Shown here piece after piece: positions 5,955-9,262 of a stretch of 9,262 nt of DNA. This stretch comes from Proteobacteria bacterium UBA1847 (GTDB lineage: Bacteria > Pseudomonadota > Gammaproteobacteria > Steroidobacterales > Woeseiaceae), in the NCBI GenBank assembly GCA_002338605.1, contig DDIP01000135.1, forward strand, positions 1 to 9,262, written 5' to 3'. Each line of letters opens with the position of its first letter. The stretch's first letter is position 1. The translations under genes and the position numbers were made by a program. The notes beneath the pieces were generated by a model. The model saw nothing but the letters and a program-made list of their open reading frames with translations, was not told the DNA's origin and did not search any database.

Positions 5955-6317
5955 TCAATCCAGACGACACTGAATATGTTTGGCTTTATTTTTGTCGCGG
6001 CACCGGTGTATGAAATCCATGCACAAACACGAATGCAGACCTGTGCGGGTCGGGTCAACGATGAATTCGAACTTGACCAGTTCCGGCTGCAGCACTTCAC
6101 CAATTTTCCGTTTGGGTGGAATTGAAAACTCGACCCGGCCTCGCTCATATGGGCTGCCGTCTTCTGCTGCCTGACGCAGCTCGTTGCCGTATTGAACAAG
6201 CAAGCTGCCGTCGCGCTGTCGCATTTGCACGGCATCCTGAATCGCAGTACCTGCGGTAAACACGACTGCGACGCCGCCGGCGATTGCTGTAATCACGCGG
6301 GCCCGGGTCTGCCGCAC
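5955..6317 (-). CDS. doubtful ORF, possibly remains of an exported-protein gene
   Basis: A 120-codon frame from GTG 6317 to TGA 5955-5957. The start of the product is basic and then hydrophobic (Arg-Val-Ile-Thr-Ala-Ile-Ala-Gly-Gly-Val-Ala-Val-Val-Phe), like a signal peptide. The middle, from about residue 30 to 95, has the mixed composition of a real protein, for example Arg-Val-Glu-Phe-Ser-Ile-Pro-Pro-Lys-Arg-Lys. The last 20 residues are basic and Cys-containing and look less like a natural end. No ribosome binding site precedes GTG 6317 or the in-frame GTG at 6296, and a stop lies two codons before GTG 6317. A lipoprotein-signal-like stretch lies just upstream in another frame, so this may be the body of a frameshifted lipoprotein gene. 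I do not recognise the family. Confidence 0.35.
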   Translation of the reverse strand: MRQTRARVITAIAGGVAVVFTAGTAIQDAVQMRQRDGSLLVQYGNELRQAAEDGSPYERGRVEFSIPPKRKIGEVLQPELVKFEFIVDPTRTGLHSCLCMDFIHRCRDKNKAKHIQCRLD

Positions 6318-6366
6318 AGGCGGCTATGAGAGACACTAATCCAAGGGCGAGAATCTGGCGTTGCGT
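6316..6366 (-). pseudogene. lipoprotein-signal-like stretch lacking a start codon
   Basis: Read on the minus strand from the ACG at 6366-6364, the frame gives (Thr)-Gln-Arg-Gln-Ile-Leu-Ala-Leu-Gly-Leu-Val-Ser-Leu-Ile-Ala-Ala-Cys, a textbook lipoprotein signal with a Cys at position 17. No ATG, GTG or TTG lies at its beginning; one transition (ACG to ATG) would supply it, with GGAA a few bases upstream. Soon after the Cys the frame turns into an Arg run (Asn-Arg-Arg-Arg-Arg-Arg) that looks out of frame, while the neighbouring frame (the 5955-6317 ORF) takes over. This fits a decayed or frameshifted lipoprotein gene but could be chance. Confidence 0.25.
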
Positions 6367-6387
6367 ACGGGTTCCAGTTGCCGAGAA

Positions 6388-8220
6388 CTAATACTTCAGT
6401 GACTGTTTTGTAAATGCAACGCCTGGCTTCTTGCGAAGAATCTCGCGCAATACGGTATTCATGGTCTTGACGTCGTTATCGAAAGCACCATGCGATCGAG
6501 CCTCCGTATGCTTGCTGTCCGGACCTTCGCTGTACCGAAATTCAAGCTTGTCGGACGCCGAAATCAGCGGCTTGTTATGGATTTGCATGCCGAGAATACT
6601 CGCCGGTCGCGGATTTTCCTCAAACGACTTGCTGACGAGGTACAACAACGACTTTCGATACACGCCTGCAACACTGTCGTCCAACTCCAGCTCCCGTGAC
6701 AGGTTGTAAATCGTCATGCGATTAATCCCCGCCTCATTTTTCGCCGACTTGAGTAATGGCAGATACTGCGATTTGAACAATTCGTTGGTCGCCGCCGGTG
6801 CCAACAATGAAACGCTGTCGATGCGTTGTCCCGGGTCAAGCCTGACCAGCGCCTCGACCAGGTAGGCATGCAGGATCGCCCCCGTACTGTGACCGGCCAG
6901 GTGAATCTTCAGCTTTTTGCCGTTGGCCGCCAACTCGTCGAGAAATGCCTTCAGCACCCGCTGGCCGGCACCGTCAGGCTGAAACGGCATTCGTGCGCCC
7001 AGTTTCATCTGGCGCCACAGACCGCGACCGGGCTTGTGTGTCGCATGCTCTATGATCTTGTCGGTCCAGTCAGTCAGCCCGCCCGCGCGTTCGTGTGCTT
7101 CCCGGTTCTTGCCGATGACCACGTCCTTTATCTCTTCGAGAAGACCTGTGTCATACATGAAGTGATACGGGTAAATCCGGTTTTCCTTGAAGGTCTCCTT
7201 CATCGCCGCAATGCGTCGTGCCGACGCGGTGATGTTGTTCAGACCACCGTGTGCATACAGCAACAGATGATCGTACTTGTCACTCTTCGCCAGCAGGTGC
7301 GCGGTCTGGCGCACGTCATCCATGTTGCTCCAGTAGACACCGCTATCGTGAATCTCGCCATCGTCGATGTGCACGAAGTGCCCGGCGATTTCACCGCGTG
7401 TTGGCGATCGTCGAAACAGGCCTTCGGTGCGACCCGCATCGGAACCGCCTTCGCGCGGTAAATGCCAGACCTGCGGCGTTTCCACCGCCAGTCGCAGTAC
7501 CCATGCATCGCTCAGGTTCTGTTGCCAGTCTTCGTACAACCAGAGCGCCGTGCCCTTCCTGCCCCAGCCTTCGCCCCAGCTGTTTTGTATCCAGAAGCCC
7601 TTTTTGTTGTAACCGACAATTGCGAAGGCGTGTCCGCCGGCAATGTTCCTGTTGAGCGGAATAATTCCTGTCGATTTCGACACTTTTTCCCAGCCGTCAT
7701 GCACGTTGGCTGAACAATAAACGACGCCGACCTCGTTCAGGGCAGAATGGAAGTCCGAGATCCGGGTACCGAGACGATAGTAAGCCCCCAGCGTATTCTT
7801 CCGGGCCTCCTTGGCCGCCGCGACGGTTAGAAACTTCGGGTCACCCGGCACAAACGGCCAGCGCTTGTCGGAGCAGACTCCCATGTTGTACCAGCCTTTG
7901 ATTGCGCCGCGACAGCTTGACCCTTCGTAACGGTAGCCACGCCATTCATCGTGGCGTTTCGCCATTTCGTAGAGCATGCGCTCACTGACCTGTCCGGGTC
8001 GCCGGCTGTGTCGCCTGAGGATGTTGATAACGGCGGCCAGTGCAAAACCCGTGCACGCACCTTCGTCTCCCTGGTCGAGAATTTTCAGGTTTCTCGGTTT
8101 TGCCTGCGACGGGGCAAGCTCGATCAGCGCAGGCTGATAATGCCAGTCCCGAAAGTCAGGTGCATCGGCCGCAACGTTGAGCTTGTAGTCGCCAATTTTC
8201 TTGATTCGGTCTGAAAACAT
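6388..8220 (-). CDS. papain-family peptidase fused to an alpha/beta hydrolase domain
   Basis: A 610-residue protein with two apparent enzymes. Residues about 20-245 are a papain-type (C1) cysteine peptidase: Asp-Gln-Gly-Asp-Glu-Gly-Ala-Cys-Thr at 49-57 gives the oxyanion Gln50 and nucleophile Cys56, Gly-Gly-His-Ala-Phe-Ala gives His197, and Gln-Asn-Ser-Trp-Gly gives Asn213. There is no propeptide and no signal peptide, so it is probably cytoplasmic. Residues about 280-600 look like an alpha/beta hydrolase: Leu-Leu-Leu-Tyr-Ala-His-Gly-Gly at 319-326 as a possible oxyanion strand, Gly-His-Ser-Thr-Gly at 443-447 (Ser445), an acidic stretch at 510-515 and Ser-His-Gly at 576-578 (His577) as possible triad partners. 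The start at 8220 lacks a good ribosome binding site; a TATACT (minus strand, 8256-8251) lies 31 bases before it without a clear -35 box. The upstream DUF4010 gene ends 91 bases away. The substrate is unknown. Confidence 0.9.
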   Translation of the reverse strand: MFSDRIKKIGDYKLNVAADAPDFRDWHYQPALIELAPSQAKPRNLKILDQGDEGACTGFALAAVINILRRHSRRPGQVSERMLYEMAKRHDEWRGYRYEGSSCRGAIKGWYNMGVCSDKRWPFVPGDPKFLTVAAAKEARKNTLGAYYRLGTRISDFHSALNEVGVVYCSANVHDGWEKVSKSTGIIPLNRNIAGGHAFAIVGYNKKGFWIQNSWGEGWGRKGTALWLYEDWQQNLSDAWVLRLAVETPQVWHLPREGGSDAGRTEGLFRRSPTRGEIAGHFVHIDDGEIHDSGVYWSNMDDVRQTAHLLAKSDKYDHLLLYAHGGLNNITASARRIAAMKETFKENRIYPYHFMYDTGLLEEIKDVVIGKNREAHERAGGLTDWTDKIIEHATHKPGRGLWRQMKLGARMPFQPDGAGQRVLKAFLDELAANGKKLKIHLAGHSTGAILHAYLVEALVRLDPGQRIDSVSLLAPAATNELFKSQYLPLLKSAKNEAGINRMTIYNLSRELELDDSVAGVYRKSLLYLVSKSFEENPRPASILGMQIHNKPLISASDKLEFRYSEGPDSKHTEARSHGAFDNDVKTMNTVLREILRKKPGVAFTKQSLKY

Positions 8221-8311
8221 GGGCGGTACTCAGTCGACAGGATTCTCGGAAGTATAGACCGGTTTCAGCTGCATATGGTCGTTCGATACCGACGCGACCT
8301 CCGCGCGCCTG

Positions 8312-9262
8312 TCATGGCCAAAGCATGATGAGCGCAATGCCAACGGCAATCGTGGCGGCAAAAGCGGTGCCGACAATGACGAACAGCTTGCGTCCGCCAA
8401 GGAAGCCGGCGGTGACCGCCTTGAAGCCGAGATTCGACAGGTTTGCGATCAGGATCGCCCGCCAGGCTGTGTCGCCGGATAGGCGTTGCTGGTTGAAAAG
8501 CTCTGCAACGGAAAGCGTCAGCGCATCGACATCCGTCAAGCCGGAGATTGTCGCCGCCACGTAGATGGCCTGATCGCCGAAGCGATCATTAACGAAGGCA
8601 ATTAGCAGCAGAATAAATGCGTACAGCCCCGCGAAGATAATCGCGGGTTTCAATTGCGATGGATTGCTGTGGTGCGGTGGTTCGGTGTGCGTCTGCCGCA
8701 TGCGATGGTGAAGCCACGCGCTGGTGCCAAGCATGAACACGAAGAACACGGCAAACGGTGGTATCAACACAGGGAGCAACCCGCGTGCCACCACGGTTAC
8801 CTCAATGGCGACGCGTATGATGACAACGGTCGATGCAATAACGATGACCAGGGCAGCGGTTCCGGCAGCCTTGGGATTGACGGCGGCCTGTCGCGCGTAA
8901 CTGACCGTCGTCGCCGTACTTGAAATCAGGCCACCCAGTGCCCCGCCGAGGAGGCTCCCGCCGCGAACGCCGACAATTCGATGGGCAAGATAGCCAATCA
9001 GGCTGATGGCGACAATCAACACAACCATCAGCCAGACCTTGAAGGGGTTCAGCACCGCATACGGTCCGAAAGTCTGGTTGGGCAGCAGCGGCAGAATAAC
9101 AACGGCGATTAATACGAACTGAAATATTGCGCGCACATCGGTAACGCTGAGCATGCCGATCGCCGAGTGCAATCGTTCCTTGATGTGCAGAAGTACCGCC
9201 GTCGTGCCGGCAAGCACGACGGCGGGCACGGTATGACCTGCCATCAGCATGGCGCCGACGGT
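8312..9262 (-). CDS. MgtC/SapB-type membrane protein with DUF4010, 5' end outside window
   Basis: The frame is open to the right edge, giving 316 visible residues before TGA 8312-8314. The ATG at 9250 is internal in my view, because nothing like a ribosome binding site or a stop precedes it and the family is usually about 400 residues or more, so roughly 100 N-terminal residues (the MgtC part) lie outside. The visible part is almost entirely membrane segments. It carries the DUF4010 features Gln-Thr-Phe-Gly-Pro-Tyr-Ala-Val-Leu-Asn-Pro, then Gly-Gly-Leu-Ile-Ser-Ser-Thr-Ala-Thr-Thr, and later Ser-Gly-Leu-Thr-Asp-Val-Asp-Ala. MgtC-like proteins are tied to magnesium stress and ATP synthase control in pathogens; the role of DUF4010 members is not known. 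A His-rich loop separates two membrane segments. Family assignment is from remembered motifs. Confidence 0.85.
   Translation of the reverse strand, partial: TVGAMLMAGHTVPAVVLAGTTAVLLHIKERLHSAIGMLSVTDVRAIFQFVLIAVVILPLLPNQTFGPYAVLNPFKVWLMVVLIVAISLIGYLAHRIVGVRGGSLLGGALGGLISSTATTVSYARQAAVNPKAAGTAALVIVIASTVVIIRVAIEVTVVARGLLPVLIPPFAVFFVFMLGTSAWLHHRMRQTHTEPPHHSNPSQLKPAIIFAGLYAFILLLIAFVNDRFGDQAIYVAATISGLTDVDALTLSVAELFNQQRLSGDTAWRAILIANLSNLGFKAVTAGFLGGRKLFVIVGTAFAATIAVGIALIMLWP

Noticed and set aside
5882..6235. 117-codon minus-strand ORF with many Cys and Ser
   Set aside because: Composition is typical of a shifted frame, and it overlaps the better candidate frame 5955-6317.
6826..7461. 211-codon + strand ORF antisense to the peptidase-hydrolase gene
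   Set aside because: It has no ribosome binding site and no motif, and the opposite strand carries complete catalytic signatures.

Overview
The window looks like chromosomal DNA of a Gammaproteobacterium. This is an inference from the moderately high GC, Shine-Dalgarno-led genes, small lipoproteins with classical lipoboxes, a TIGR02999-type sigma factor and an MgtC/DUF4010 membrane protein. I cannot name a genus. I see no tRNA, rRNA, CRISPR, transposase or phage gene.

Left part, + strand (1-2475). A lipoprotein gene is cut by the left edge. It is followed by a 142-residue membrane protein and a 213-residue single-pass envelope protein with a coiled coil. All three are closely spaced, likely co-transcribed, and of unknown function. 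After a 243-base gap comes a patatin-like phospholipase with the complete Ser-Asp dyad. It converges on the minus-strand block with only 23 bases between stop codons.

Middle part, minus strand (5773 down to 2499). Six genes lie head to tail with gaps of 31, 43 and 72 bases and then overlaps of 17 and 4 bases. In transcription order they are a 118-residue lipoprotein, a 50-residue lipoprotein with six glycines and a Trp-rich tail, a 204-residue secreted protein, a sigma factor of the TIGR02999 type, a probable DUF6498 membrane protein, and a second multi-pass membrane protein. No recognisable anti-sigma factor is present. The two membrane proteins translationally coupled to the sigma gene are candidates for that role (inference). 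The 72-base gap before the sigma gene holds three GATATT boxes and a long inverted repeat that ends on the sigma start codon, and there is no Shine-Dalgarno sequence. This is the most regulatory-looking piece of DNA here.

About 600 bases (5774-6387) hold no confident gene: one weak 120-codon ORF, an isolated lipoprotein-signal-like stretch without a start codon, and a short antisense ORF with a good ribosome binding site. They may be remains of a decayed lipoprotein gene.

Right part, minus strand (6388-9262). A 610-residue protein joins a papain-type cysteine peptidase (Gln, Cys, His and Asn all present) to an alpha/beta-hydrolase domain (Gly-His-Ser-Thr-Gly), with no signal peptide. Upstream of it is an MgtC/SapB-DUF4010 membrane protein cut by the right edge. 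The peptidase-hydrolase fusion and the sigma/membrane/lipoprotein block are the best candidates for something undescribed.
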